Source: Marivita cryptomonadis
GTDB lineage: Bacteria > Pseudomonadota > Alphaproteobacteria > Rhodobacterales > Rhodobacteraceae
Direction: 5' to 3'
DNA length: 64,000 bases
NCBI RefSeq assembly: GCF_002115725.1
Contig: NZ_JFKD01000001.1
Location: 310,001 to 374,000, forward strand
Shown in pieces: positions 23,314-32,575 of this stretch. The position numbers and the translations under genes are program-made. The number at the start of each line of letters is the position of its first letter. Position 1 is the first letter of the stretch. The notes below the pieces were generated by a model. The model saw only the letters and a program-made list of their open reading frames with translations, searched no databases and was not told where the DNA came from.

Positions 23314-24783
23314 TCAGCTCCTCTTCAGCCAGGTGGACGGGGCCAGCAGCACCAGCACCGCAATGAATTCCAGACGGCCCAGCCACATCGCAAAGCTCAG
23401 CGACAGGATCAGGTCGGGCGGCAAATCGGCATTCACGATGCCGCTGGACAGACCGACAGTGGACAGGGTCGAAATGATGTCGAACAGCGCCGGAAGCGCG
23501 GGCAGTTCATGGGCAAGGCATTGCAGCCACAGAAGCACCACTGTCGCCGCATAGAGCATCAGAAGCGCCAGCAGATTGATCAGCGTGCTTGCTTCAACCT
23601 TCTTGCCGTTCTCCATCAGTGGGTTCACTGCCCGCTTGGGCAAACGCACGTCGCGCATCGCATGAACCATTGCGCGCATCAGAATGCCGAAGCGCGCGAT
23701 CTTGAAGCCCCCGGCGGTGGACCCGACATCGCCACCCAGCAGCATCGCCATCAGAAAAATGATCACTGCCGGTCCATAGACGGGCATCGCATTGGTCGAA
23801 AACCCGGCGGTTGTCATACCGGAAATCAGGTTGAGCATTTCGCCATAAATGCTTTCGGCAGATGTGCTCACGGTGACAAGCAACACAATCGCGTACGCCA
23901 TGCAAAGCAACCCCAATGCCATCATGACCCGGCGGATGGAGCCCAACCACCAAGCATCAACCGGCTTCTTTTGCCCCAGCAGAACAAATGTCAGCAACGA
24001 TACCGATCCCAAAACGCATGTCAGCATCACGATGCCCTGACCGGCGGCAGAGTAGGATGCGAGGCTGTCCGGTCGGGGTGCAAAGCCCCCGGTCGAAATG
24101 GCAGAAAGGGTCAGCACAAACCCCTCGCGCCAGTCCGGAATGATCAGCATTGTGGGGATCGCCATGATCACCGTTAGGCTCAGATAGACACTTAGCAATT
24201 GCCGCGCCTGCACGCGTGTCGATGCAATCCGGTCGCCTTGGTCGATACCAGCGCGGCCCAAGCGTTGGGTCGGCACGCCCGCTGGCAGCAGAAGGGCCAG
24301 CACCGCTGTCGCCATCACCAACCCGCCACACCATTGCAGCCACGCCCGCAGAAAATGCGCGGCAAAGGGCCAGTTTTGAGCATCCGCTGCAACCGAATGT
24401 CCCGTCGTTGTGATTCCGCTCATGGCTTCGAAAAGGGCCGCGTGTGGCGCCATGCCAAGTGTCATAAAGGCTGGCACCGCGAAGAGAGCACCGATCAACA
24501 TGATGAAAGCAACTGTCACCATCGCCTCGACCCGCCGCAGGTCTTCCGGAAGCGCGATCCGATATGAAAACGCAAAAAGGGCAAGCGCAAGCGCTGACGG
24601 TATCGCGAGGGCGATCACCAGCGCCCAGTCACGGTCGACACTGGCCCAGAGCGCCGGCGGAACAACAAGGATGAGAAAGATGGGCGCGTGTTTTGCGATG
24701 GTCAGCGCGATCACCCGGGGGCGCGCGCGCTGTGCAAGGCTGTCCGCACCAGAGGCAAACGCCGACGCAGGCCGGATGGACAT
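23314..24783 (-). CDS. trkH: TrkH/KtrB-type potassium uptake channel
   Basis: This 489-residue integral membrane protein of the SKT superfamily carries selectivity-filter-like loops, including FEAMSGITTTGHS, LTLSAISTGGFAPR, NLISGMTTAGFSTN and IISTLSTVGLSSG. These are the four P-loops expected in TrkH. It provides the K+ path across the inner membrane and pairs with the RCK protein immediately downstream. It follows the sarcosine-oxidase-type genes by 70 bases on the same strand, so read-through from that operon is possible. Confidence 0.88.
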   Translation of the reverse strand: MSIRPASAFASGADSLAQRARPRVIALTIAKHAPIFLILVVPPALWASVDRDWALVIALAIPSALALALFAFSYRIALPEDLRRVEAMVTVAFIMLIGALFAVPAFMTLGMAPHAALFEAMSGITTTGHSVAADAQNWPFAAHFLRAWLQWCGGLVMATAVLALLLPAGVPTQRLGRAGIDQGDRIASTRVQARQLLSVYLSLTVIMAIPTMLIIPDWREGFVLTLSAISTGGFAPRPDSLASYSAAGQGIVMLTCVLGSVSLLTFVLLGQKKPVDAWWLGSIRRVMMALGLLCMAYAIVLLVTVSTSAESIYGEMLNLISGMTTAGFSTNAMPVYGPAVIIFLMAMLLGGDVGSTAGGFKIARFGILMRAMVHAMRDVRLPKRAVNPLMENGKKVEASTLINLLALLMLYAATVVLLWLQCLAHELPALPALFDIISTLSTVGLSSGIVNADLPPDLILSLSFAMWLGRLEFIAVLVLLAPSTWLKRS

Positions 24784-24853
24784 GATACGTCTTTAAGAGC
24801 ACCGTTATTTCTGAACGACCAGATAACGTTGTGCGCGGGCAAAGGTTCCCGCC

Positions 24854-25417
24854 CTAAAGCGCGGATTTCATCGCAGTCAGCAGCGCATGGTGCAACGACC
24901 CAGCCGAGGACCTGCCACCGAGGACCGTCAAAGCATCCGGTGCGCTTCGTAGTACATAGACCCCCATGTAATGGATCACGCTCCGCGTGGCGGAACCGAC
25001 AGGCATCGTTTCGATGTCGATATTGGCACACAGCTGCATCACCTGTTCGACGCCGCCGCCCTGCATGTCGAAACACACCCAGGCATCGGTCTGTTCGGTG
25101 ATCGACGCGGTTGTGCCGAAATGGTCGGTCAGGTGCGTGGCAAGGTCTTCATGAGTGCTGAACGGAGCGCTGACCATCCATTGGTCCGGTGCCATCCAAA
25201 AGGCTGACATCGGGTCTAACCGGACCCAAGCTTCGACGCCCGGCGCATTTGCGCCCAGCAGAGTGCCAAGACGTTCGGCACAGGCGCTTTCCTGTCCGAG
25301 CCGGGCGGCGACAGAGACAAAGGCGTGACCGGGGTTTTCGGTCAGTGTGACACCCGCCACTGTATCGGTGTGCGGTTCTGCGCTGCTGAGGGCGCACAGG
25401 GGGGCCAGATCATGCAC
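24854..25417 (-). CDS. mgdD: Sarcosine oxidase-type gamma subunit (probable MgdD)
   Basis: This 187-residue protein matches SoxG-type gamma subunits: a GcvT-like fold with LDPMSAFWMAPDQWMV and WVCFDMQGGGVEQVMQL motifs. I chose the GTG start at 25417, with GGAAGGAG nine bases upstream and an 8-base overlap with the alpha gene; the ATG at 25468 lies deep within that gene and lacks a site. In the heterotetramer gamma supports folding and substrate-channel formation. It is the last gene of the beta-delta-alpha-gamma operon. Confidence 0.78.
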   Translation of the reverse strand: MHDLAPLCALSSAEPHTDTVAGVTLTENPGHAFVSVAARLGQESACAERLGTLLGANAPGVEAWVRLDPMSAFWMAPDQWMVSAPFSTHEDLATHLTDHFGTTASITEQTDAWVCFDMQGGGVEQVMQLCANIDIETMPVGSATRSVIHYMGVYVLRSAPDALTVLGGRSSAGSLHHALLTAMKSAL

Positions 25418-28364
25418 GGAGACGGTCTCCTTCCGGATCGACGAAATGCGGGCTGACGACTTCGACATCGTGATCCACGCCAGTCAATGGGCTGACAAGG
25501 CGGATGATTTCCCCGATGCGGGTGTCGCCGGATTTCAGGAAGCCAAGCGCGATATGGCAGCCAAGGTTTGGCGAATAGCAGGCCGAGGTGACGTATCCCT
25601 GATCGTTCTTTGCCTGCACCGTGTCGCCTTTGGTCATCAGATGCGCGCCAGCGGGCACCTTGTGCTCAGGGTCCACCGGCTTCAGCCCCACCAGTTTCAG
25701 CGCGTCGGGTTCATTCAGACCGGGGCGCTCAGACAGTTTCGACCCGATGGAATCCTTGGCTTTGGACACCATCTTGCCCATCCCAAGGTTCAGTGCGGTG
25801 GTCGTGCCGTTCAGTTCGTTCGCCGTCGCGTGGCCCTTTTCGATCCGCATGACATTGAGCGCCTCAAGCCCGTAAGGCACCACATCGAATTCCTCGCCCG
25901 CCTGCATCAACCGGCGCACCAGCGCGTCGCCATAGCGGGTGGGTACGGCAATCTCGTAAGCCAGTTCGCCCGAGAAGGAGATCCGGAACAGCCGTGCGCG
26001 TAGCCCACCGCAGATTGTGATCTCGCCGCAGGCCATGAAGGGGAACGCGTCGTTCGACAGGTTCACACCGTCGTCGACGATCTTTTCCAACAGCTTGCGA
26101 GAATTCGGACCGGCCACCGCAAACTGCGCCCAGGCGTCTGTGGTCGAAATCATCTGCACATCCATGTCCGGGTAAAGACACTGACGCACAAATTCGAGGT
26201 GGCGATAGACCGGAACCGCCTTGGCCGTGGTGGTTGTGACAACGAAATGGTCCTCGGCCAGACGCGCGGCGGTGCCGTCATCCATGACGATCCCGTCCTC
26301 GCGCAGCATCAGGCCATAGCGCACCTTGCCGACCGGCAACTTGGCAAAACCGTTGCAGTAAACGGTGTTCAGGAACGCCGCCGCATCCGCGCCCTGCACG
26401 TCGATCTTGCCCAGCGAGGTCACATCGCAGATGCCCACCGATTTGCGGGTCTGGATCACCTCACGGTCGCAGCTTTGCCGCCAATGGGTCTCGCCGGGTT
26501 GCGGGAACCATTGTGCGCGCAGCCAAAGACCCGCTTCGGTGAAGACTGCGCCTTGTTCCTCGGCCCATTTGTGGCTGGGGGTGAGGCGTGTTGGTTTGGT
26601 GTCCATGCCCCACGCGCGGCCTGCGAAGACGCCCATCGCTGTGGGGGTATAGGGTGGGCGGAACATTGTGGTCCCCACCTCGGGGATCGCCTTGCCCGCC
26701 ACTTCGGCCATGATCGCCAGACCGGCGATGTTCGAGGTCTTGCCCTGATCGGTTGCCATGCCCAGCGTGGTATAGCGTTTCAGATGCTCGACCGAGACAT
26801 AGTTTTCCTGATGCGCCAGCTTGATGTCCTTGGCGGTCACATCGTTCTGCTGATCCACCCAAGCGCGTTTGGCGTTTTTGACGTGCCAGAATGGGGTGAT
26901 GCGGGCGGGAGTGTCTTCGGCCTCGGGCAGGGCGGGGGCGCTGGCGTTGATGCCCAGATCGGCGAGGATGGCCTTCACCCCGTCCGCGCCGGATTGAAGC
27001 GCGCCGTGGGTCGAGAAGACGCCATTCGCAGCCCCTGCTACCGACATACCCGGCGGCAGAGTTGCGCTGGGTACAAAAGCGGAAAGTTCTTCGTTCCAGA
27101 CAGGTCGCCCGCCCTGATGGCAGGTCAGGTGCACGTTCGGGTTCCAACCGCCCGAAACACCCAAGGCACCGCATTTGATCCGGCGGATACCACCTTTGGG
27201 CATCTTCACCTCGATCTGGGACAGGCCTAGCCGGCCCCACGTTTGGTCGATCACGCCACCCGCAATCACGTCATAGTCCGACGAGGTCGGCGCATCGGCG
27301 CGGGTGTCGATCACTGAAACGACCTCCACACCTTTCGCCACCAGATCGGACGCGGTGCAGTGGCCGTCGTCATTGTTGGTAAAGATCGCAACCTGCTCTG
27401 CGGGTGTCGTCGCCCAGCGGTTCGCATAGGCGCGAACGGCACTGGCTTGCATGATGCCGGGGCGGTCGTTGTTCTCGAACACGATGGGGCGTTCCGTGGC
27501 CCCAGCGCAAAGCAGCGCGCGCTTGGAGGTGATGCGCCAGAGGATTTGCCTTGGCTTGCCGTCTTCTGGAACGGCGAGATGATCACTCACCCGCTCGACC
27601 GCGCCGTAGATCCCGTGGTCGAACGCACCTATAACGGTCGTGCGGGGCATCACACGCACATTCGGCATCGCCTGCAACCGCGCCACGGTTTCCGCCGCCC
27701 AAGCTGCACCCGACATACCGCCGACCGCATAGGTCTCAAGGTTCAGGCGACCACCGATCAGGAAATCCTCGTCACACAGGATCACCCGCGCGCCGCTTGC
27801 CCCAGCGGTCAACGCGGCCGCAAGCCCAGCAGGGCCACCGCCGATGATCAGCAGGTCGCAATGCAGGAAGCCCTTATCGTAGCCATCTGGGTCGTCCTGA
27901 AGGCTGAGCGATCCCAGACCGGCAGCGTGGCGGATGATCGGCTCATAGACCTTTTCCCAGAACGCGGCGGGCCACATGAAGGTCTTGTAGTAGAACCCAG
28001 CGGCAAAGAAGTTCGACAGAAGGTCGTTCACCTGCATTGCGTCGAATTTCAGTGACGGCCAACGGTTCTGCGAATTGGCCCGCAGCCCGTCGTAAAGCTC
28101 TGCCGTCGTCGCCCGCGTATTGGGCTCCTTGCGGGCCCCTTCGCGCAACTCAACGATCGCGTTCGGCTCCTCTGACCCGGCAGTCATCGGCCCGCGCGGA
28201 CGGTGGTACTTGAACGACCGTCCCATCAGCCGCACGCCATTGGCCAGCAAGGCAGAGGCCAGCGTGTCGCCTTTGTGACCTTTGTAGTACTGGCTGTCGA
28301 AGCGGAAGGAATAGGTCTCGGACCGGTCGATCAGCCCGCCGTCCAAACGGTTCTTCTGGGTCAT
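25410..28364 (-). CDS. mgdC: Sarcosine oxidase-type alpha subunit (probable N-methylglutamate dehydrogenase MgdC)
   Basis: This 984-residue subunit carries an N-terminal 2Fe-2S-ferredoxin-like fold region (RFDSQYYKGHKGDTLASALL). A dinucleotide-binding domain with LLIIGGGPAGLAAALTAG and a C-terminal GcvT-like tetrahydrofolate-binding half follow. In heterotetrameric sarcosine oxidases it accepts the methylene group on folate and holds NAD. Because mgsABC and gmaS lie in the same window, N-methylglutamate is the likely substrate, though sarcosine is possible. The ATG at 28364 overlaps the delta-subunit stop (ATGA). Confidence 0.83.
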   Translation of the reverse strand: MTQKNRLDGGLIDRSETYSFRFDSQYYKGHKGDTLASALLANGVRLMGRSFKYHRPRGPMTAGSEEPNAIVELREGARKEPNTRATTAELYDGLRANSQNRWPSLKFDAMQVNDLLSNFFAAGFYYKTFMWPAAFWEKVYEPIIRHAAGLGSLSLQDDPDGYDKGFLHCDLLIIGGGPAGLAAALTAGASGARVILCDEDFLIGGRLNLETYAVGGMSGAAWAAETVARLQAMPNVRVMPRTTVIGAFDHGIYGAVERVSDHLAVPEDGKPRQILWRITSKRALLCAGATERPIVFENNDRPGIMQASAVRAYANRWATTPAEQVAIFTNNDDGHCTASDLVAKGVEVVSVIDTRADAPTSSDYDVIAGGVIDQTWGRLGLSQIEVKMPKGGIRRIKCGALGVSGGWNPNVHLTCHQGGRPVWNEELSAFVPSATLPPGMSVAGAANGVFSTHGALQSGADGVKAILADLGINASAPALPEAEDTPARITPFWHVKNAKRAWVDQQNDVTAKDIKLAHQENYVSVEHLKRYTTLGMATDQGKTSNIAGLAIMAEVAGKAIPEVGTTMFRPPYTPTAMGVFAGRAWGMDTKPTRLTPSHKWAEEQGAVFTEAGLWLRAQWFPQPGETHWRQSCDREVIQTRKSVGICDVTSLGKIDVQGADAAAFLNTVYCNGFAKLPVGKVRYGLMLREDGIVMDDGTAARLAEDHFVVTTTTAKAVPVYRHLEFVRQCLYPDMDVQMISTTDAWAQFAVAGPNSRKLLEKIVDDGVNLSNDAFPFMACGEITICGGLRARLFRISFSGELAYEIAVPTRYGDALVRRLMQAGEEFDVVPYGLEALNVMRIEKGHATANELNGTTTALNLGMGKMVSKAKDSIGSKLSERPGLNEPDALKLVGLKPVDPEHKVPAGAHLMTKGDTVQAKNDQGYVTSACYSPNLGCHIALGFLKSGDTRIGEIIRLVSPLTGVDHDVEVVSPHFVDPEGDRLRA

Positions 28365-28648
28365 TTGGACCGCCCCTCTGCCCGGGCCACGTTGCGGGCC
28401 AGTTCCACCGATGTGATCTCGTGCGTGACCGTGTTGCGGGTCACCACAAGCCACGACCTGTCCCCTTGTTCGTGGTACCATAGCTCGCGGTGTAACCCTG
28501 CCGGGTTGTCGCGGGTGTGGCCGTAGTCGATGAACTGATCCAGCGCATCGTCGGCCTGCCAATCGGGGCGGTTGAGCAGGCAGGCATCACCCAGATAAAC
28601 GAATTCGCTCAGGTCGCGCGGGCCAAGAAGGGGGTGGTTGATGATCAT
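28361..28648 (-). CDS. mgdB: Sarcosine oxidase-type delta subunit lacking the zinc motif (probable MgdB)
   Basis: This 95-residue protein corresponds in size, order and central sequence (DNPAGLHRELWYHEQGDRSW, THEITSVE) to SoxD delta subunits. Classical SoxD begins with a CPxCG-type cysteine motif that binds zinc; here the N-terminus reads INHPLLGPRDLSEFVYLGD. The only cysteine, at about position 23, cannot make that site. This suggests a divergent delta subunit of N-methylglutamate dehydrogenase type. The start overlaps the beta stop (TGATG) and the end overlaps the alpha start. Confidence 0.8.
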   Translation of the reverse strand: MIINHPLLGPRDLSEFVYLGDACLLNRPDWQADDALDQFIDYGHTRDNPAGLHRELWYHEQGDRSWLVVTRNTVTHEITSVELARNVARAEGRSK

Positions 28649-29898
28649 CAGTGCAGATTGGGCTGATTGCCCATCCCTTTTTCGTCGACCATGTGCCCGG
28701 TGTGGAACCGGTCCAGTCGGAATGCAGTGGCGGTGTCATGCGGTGTGTCGGTGGCAAGCAGATGGGCATAGACCAAGCCCGACGCAGGCGTTGCCTTGAA
28801 CCCGCCATAGCACCAGCCGCCATTGAAATAGAGCCCATCGATATGGGTTTTGTCGATGATCGGCGTGCCGTCCATCGACATATCCATGATCCCACCCCAA
28901 GAGCGCAGCAAACGTGCGCGGCCCAGCATCGGGAACATCGCGATGGCCTCTTCCATCACGTCCTCGACCATCGGAAGATTTCCGCGGGAAGCGTAGGAAT
29001 TGTAGCCGTCGATATTGCCACCGAAAACCAAACCACCCTTGTCGGATTGGCTGACATAGAAATGCCCCGCGCCGAATGTGATGACACCGGGCAGAACGGG
29101 TTTAAGTCCTTCGGATACAAACGCCTGAAGCACATGGCTTTCGATGGGCAGGCGCATCCCGGCATAGGCCATGACCTTGGACGATGAACCGGCCACGCAA
29201 GACCCGACTTTCTTTGCACCGATATAGCCGCGCGAGGTCTCTACGCCGAGGATCTTGCCGCCATCGATCCTGAACCCGGTGACTTCGCAGTTCTGGATGA
29301 TGTCCACTCCGCGCTGGTCTGCCGCGCGGGCATAGCCCCACGCGACCGCATCGTGCCGCGCCGTACCTGCGCGCGCTTGCAGCAGGCCGCCCATCACCGG
29401 GAAACGGGCGTTCTTCACGTTCAGAAACGGGTACTTTTCCAACACCTGCTTCTGATCCAGAAGCTGCGCATCCGCACCATTGAGGATCATCGCATTGCCG
29501 CGACGGATATAGGCGTCGCGCTGGGCGTCGGAGTGCATCAGGTTGATGATCCCGCGCTGGCTCATCATCGCATTGTAGTTCAGGTCCTGCTCCAGCGTTT
29601 CCCAAAGCTTGAGCGAGAATTCGTAAAATGGCTCGTTTCCGTCGAGCATGTAATTAGACCGCACAATCGTGGTGTTACGCCCCACATTGCCACCGCCGAT
29701 CCAGCCCTTTTCCAGCACCGCGATGCGCGACTGCTTGTATTCCTTGGCAAGGTAATAGGCGGTCGCCAGACCATGCCCGCCGCCACCGATGATGACATAG
29801 TCGTACTCTGGCTGCGGATCAGGATCACGCCACGCCGGCCCCCAGCCGCGATGGCCGGTGAGCGCTTCCTTGATCACGCGGAAACCTGAATATCGCAT
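28648..29898 (-). CDS. mgdA: Sarcosine oxidase-type beta subunit (probable MgdA)
   Basis: This 416-residue flavoprotein is the catalytic beta subunit. It has the FAD Rossmann motif YVIIGGGGHGLATAYYLA (about 34-51) and the GGGNVGRNTTIVRSNY segment (68-83). The conserved RHDAVAWGYAR has His182 at the position used for covalent FMN attachment in heterotetrameric sarcosine oxidase. It oxidises an N-methyl amino acid to the imine. It is the first gene of the beta-delta-alpha-gamma operon. Synteny with mgs and gmaS points to N-methylglutamate as substrate; sarcosine remains the alternative. Confidence 0.85.
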   Translation of the reverse strand: MRYSGFRVIKEALTGHRGWGPAWRDPDPQPEYDYVIIGGGGHGLATAYYLAKEYKQSRIAVLEKGWIGGGNVGRNTTIVRSNYMLDGNEPFYEFSLKLWETLEQDLNYNAMMSQRGIINLMHSDAQRDAYIRRGNAMILNGADAQLLDQKQVLEKYPFLNVKNARFPVMGGLLQARAGTARHDAVAWGYARAADQRGVDIIQNCEVTGFRIDGGKILGVETSRGYIGAKKVGSCVAGSSSKVMAYAGMRLPIESHVLQAFVSEGLKPVLPGVITFGAGHFYVSQSDKGGLVFGGNIDGYNSYASRGNLPMVEDVMEEAIAMFPMLGRARLLRSWGGIMDMSMDGTPIIDKTHIDGLYFNGGWCYGGFKATPASGLVYAHLLATDTPHDTATAFRLDRFHTGHMVDEKGMGNQPNLH

Positions 29899-29992
29899 AT
29901 CAGTCGACTCCTTCCCGACGACCCTCGCATGGGGCTGAACGATGCGGCCTGTCCTTTTCAGTCAATTCACGGTCAGAAAAAGACATTATGCG

Positions 29993-30009
29993 TCGGAAGC
30001 TCTTTCCGA
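29993..30009. promoter_or_regulatory. Inverted repeat upstream of the mgd operon, candidate operator
   Basis: TCGGAA-N5-TTCCGA is a perfect 6-bp inverted repeat 95 bases upstream of the beta-subunit start. It shares GGAA...TTCC arms with the repeat upstream of mgsA but with different spacing. It may be an operator for the amine-responsive regulator; the evidence is symmetry and position only. Confidence 0.3.
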
Positions 30010-30022
30010 ATTTTGCTAAGTG

Positions 30023-30844
30023 TCAAGACGGGGTGTCGAGAATTGCTCGCATCAGGGGGCTGTCCGCTCGGGTCATGCCGTTTATGACATCAAAATGATG
30101 CGTGCCCGCGTCGATCACATGTCCGCAGCCCCACGCATCGGCCAACCATTGCGCCTGATCCAGAAAGGCGGGGCGTTCATCGCTGCCGACCCAGACGGTC
30201 ACCGGTATGTCGGGTGGGTTCATGGCAATCGGGCTTTCGTCAACGGCCTGCGCCTCGTCCAGCTTGAAGTCCGTGTTCATCGAGGTTTGCATCAACGGTC
30301 GTAGATCCGAAAGCGGCGAGATCGGCACACAATTGGCGATCCGCGCCCGCACATCATCCGGCAGCACACCGGGGTCCAACATCCGCGCCACCAGATGCCC
30401 ACCGGCGGAATGCCCAGCCAGCCGGATCGGGCCTGACAACTCTCGCGCGATTACAGAAATCGCGTTGGCCACCTGACGGGTGATGTCGGCAATCCGCACG
30501 CGCGGGCACAAGTCGTAGGTTGGCATCGCCACTGCCCAACCACTGTCAACAGCACCTTGCGCCAAATGTGACCAAAGCGATCCATCCGTCTGCCGCCAAA
30601 ACCCGCCATGCACAAAGACGACCAGACCTTTGGGCACCCCGTCCGGCAAGAACAGATCAACGATCTCGCGCGTTCCGTGACCATACATCACGCCCAGCCG
30701 CGCACGGCCCAAAACCGACATCCTTTGACGATAGGCATCCGCATCGGCGCGCCAGATGGCTGGGAATCCGTCCCCGTTGGGGATATGTTTGCTGTTGGCG
30801 TAGGCGTCGTCCAATTCCACGTCACGGCTCCGAAAGATCAGCAC
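30023..30844 (-). CDS. Alpha/beta hydrolase, kynurenine formamidase-like esterase
   Basis: This protein of about 273 residues has the oxyanion motif HGGFWR, the nucleophile elbow GHSAGGH and a late catalytic histidine in GTHHFDVING. These features and the AYANSKHIPN start resemble arylformamidase/kynurenine formamidase (AFMID) type hydrolases, although the natural substrate may be another ester. The first possible start is a GTG at 30844 without a ribosome-binding site. A GTG at 30820 with CGGAG seven bases upstream may be the real start. It is divergent from the aldehyde dehydrogenase gene. Confidence 0.78.
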   Translation of the reverse strand: MLIFRSRDVELDDAYANSKHIPNGDGFPAIWRADADAYRQRMSVLGRARLGVMYGHGTREIVDLFLPDGVPKGLVVFVHGGFWRQTDGSLWSHLAQGAVDSGWAVAMPTYDLCPRVRIADITRQVANAISVIARELSGPIRLAGHSAGGHLVARMLDPGVLPDDVRARIANCVPISPLSDLRPLMQTSMNTDFKLDEAQAVDESPIAMNPPDIPVTVWVGSDERPAFLDQAQWLADAWGCGHVIDAGTHHFDVINGMTRADSPLMRAILDTPS

Positions 30845-30902
30845 TTGTTATTGCATGTAGCAAGTGTTCCACCTTTGTCAGCACAAAATCCGGAGGGACT
30901 CC

Positions 30903-32378
30903 ATGCTCGACCAGACAACAAACCTTGCCAGCCTTCTCAAGGATCCATCGCTGCTGGAAACCCGCGCCTATGTCAACGGCGCTTGGATCGACGGCGATGA
31001 TGGCACCTTCGCGGTGGACAATCCCGCGCGTGGTGACACGATTGCCGATGTGGCCGACCTATCGCGCGCCCAAGTGGCCGATGCGATTGCCGCCGCCGAA
31101 AAGGCGCAAAAGGAATGGGCCAAGTGGACCGGCAAGGAACGCGCGGGTGTTCTACGCAAATGGTTTGATCTGATGATGGAACATCAAGACGACCTTGCCA
31201 CGATCCTAACCGCCGAACAGGGCAAGCCGCTGGCCGAGGCGAAGGGCGAGATTGCCTATGGCGCATCCTTCATCGAATTCTTCGCTGAAGAGGCCAAGCG
31301 CATCTATGGCGAAACCATCCCCGGCCATCAGCGCGACAAGCGCATCATGGTGATGAAACAGCCTATCGGGGTTGTCGGATCGATCACGCCGTGGAATTTC
31401 CCCAACGCGATGATCACCCGCAAGGCCGGTCCGGCATTGGCTGCAGGTTGCAGCTTTGTCGCGCGCCCCGCCGCCGAGACACCGCTGTCGGCCATCGTTC
31501 TGGGTGTTCTGGCCGAACGCGCTGGCATCCCTGCAGGCGTGCTGAACATCGTGCCGTCGTCCTCGGCGTCCGAAGTGGGCAAAGAGATGTGCGAGAACCC
31601 GGCCGTCCGCAAAATCACCTTCACAGGCTCCACCGAAGTGGGTCGCATCCTGCTGCGTCAGGCGGCAGATCAGGTGATGAAGTGTTCGATGGAGCTGGGC
31701 GGCAATGCGCCCTTCATCGTGTTCGATGATGCCGATCTGGATGCGGCGGTCGAAGGTGCGATCATGTGCAAGTTCCGCAACAACGGTCAGACCTGCGTTT
31801 GTGCCAATCGCATCTACGTGCAGGCCGGAGTCTATGACGCCTTCGCGCAAAAGCTGAAGGATCGCGTGTCCAAGATGAAGGTGGGCGACGGTCTTGAAGC
31901 AGGCACCGATCTTGGGCCGCTGATCAATTCCGAGGCGATCGACAAGGTGCGCGAGCATATCGCTGATGCGAAATCTAAAGGTGCTGAGATCATTCTGGGT
32001 GACGAGTCGGGTAGCAACGATGGCAATTTCATCGCGCCAACCATTGTGACCGGGGCAACCCGCGATATGTCGTTCTCGACCGAGGAAACCTTTGGCCCGC
32101 TGGCCCCGCTCTTCAAGTTCGAGACCGAGGATGACGTGATCGCACTGGCCAATGACACGATCTTCGGTCTGGCCAGCTATTTCTACGCCAAGGATCTCAG
32201 CCGCGTCTACAAGGTGGCCGAGGCGCTGGAATATGGCATCGTCGGCGTGAACACCGGTATCATTTCGACCGAGGTGGCCCCTTTCGGTGGCGTCAAGCAG
32301 TCGGGCCTTGGCCGCGAAGGCAGCCATCACGGCATCGAGGAATTCCTCGAGATGAAGTATGTCTGCATGAGCGTGTGA
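30903..32378 (+). CDS. gabD: NAD(P)-dependent succinate-semialdehyde dehydrogenase-type aldehyde dehydrogenase
   Basis: This 491-residue aldehyde dehydrogenase has the catalytic Cys298 (NNGQTCVCANR), the general base Glu264 (MELGGNAP) and the oxyanion asparagine in ITPWNFP. The closest family by these signatures is GabD (succinate semialdehyde to succinate); glutarate semialdehyde is an alternative. In the cofactor loop the common lysine is arginine (FVARPAAETP), a variant I also associate with alphaproteobacterial GabD. GGAGGG precedes the ATG at 30903. A hairpin terminator follows. Confidence 0.85.
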   Translation: MLDQTTNLASLLKDPSLLETRAYVNGAWIDGDDGTFAVDNPARGDTIADVADLSRAQVADAIAAAEKAQKEWAKWTGKERAGVLRKWFDLMMEHQDDLATILTAEQGKPLAEAKGEIAYGASFIEFFAEEAKRIYGETIPGHQRDKRIMVMKQPIGVVGSITPWNFPNAMITRKAGPALAAGCSFVARPAAETPLSAIVLGVLAERAGIPAGVLNIVPSSSASEVGKEMCENPAVRKITFTGSTEVGRILLRQAADQVMKCSMELGGNAPFIVFDDADLDAAVEGAIMCKFRNNGQTCVCANRIYVQAGVYDAFAQKLKDRVSKMKVGDGLEAGTDLGPLINSEAIDKVREHIADAKSKGAEIILGDESGSNDGNFIAPTIVTGATRDMSFSTEETFGPLAPLFKFETEDDVIALANDTIFGLASYFYAKDLSRVYKVAEALEYGIVGVNTGIISTEVAPFGGVKQSGLGREGSHHGIEEFLEMKYVCMSV

Positions 32379-32399
32379 TCGTGGGACTTGAGACGAAAC

Positions 32400-32429
32400 A
32401 TGCGTGGGACCGGGTCAGGTCTCACGCAT
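32400..32429 (+). terminator. Hairpin terminator after the aldehyde dehydrogenase gene
   Basis: ATGCGTGGGACC (32400-32411) pairs with GGTCTCACGCAT (32418-32429), a 12-bp stem with one G-U pair and a 6-base loop, followed by TTCCC. It starts 21 bases after the stop codon. Confidence 0.6.
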
Positions 32430-32575
32430 TTCCCAGGTGTGAGTGGTTGCGTGATGACGCCCCCGAACTCGGACCGAAAAATAATCCGCATTTGAGCATG
32501 AACTAGATACCGGACGCGTTGCCAGCGTCTTGCAATGTGATTGCGCATCTTCCTGCGCGCCGTAAAGTCTAAAGC

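Noticed and set aside
24784-24853. Terminator between the gamma-subunit gene and trkH
   Set aside because: Only a 5-bp GC stem without a T-run; read-through into trkH remains possible.
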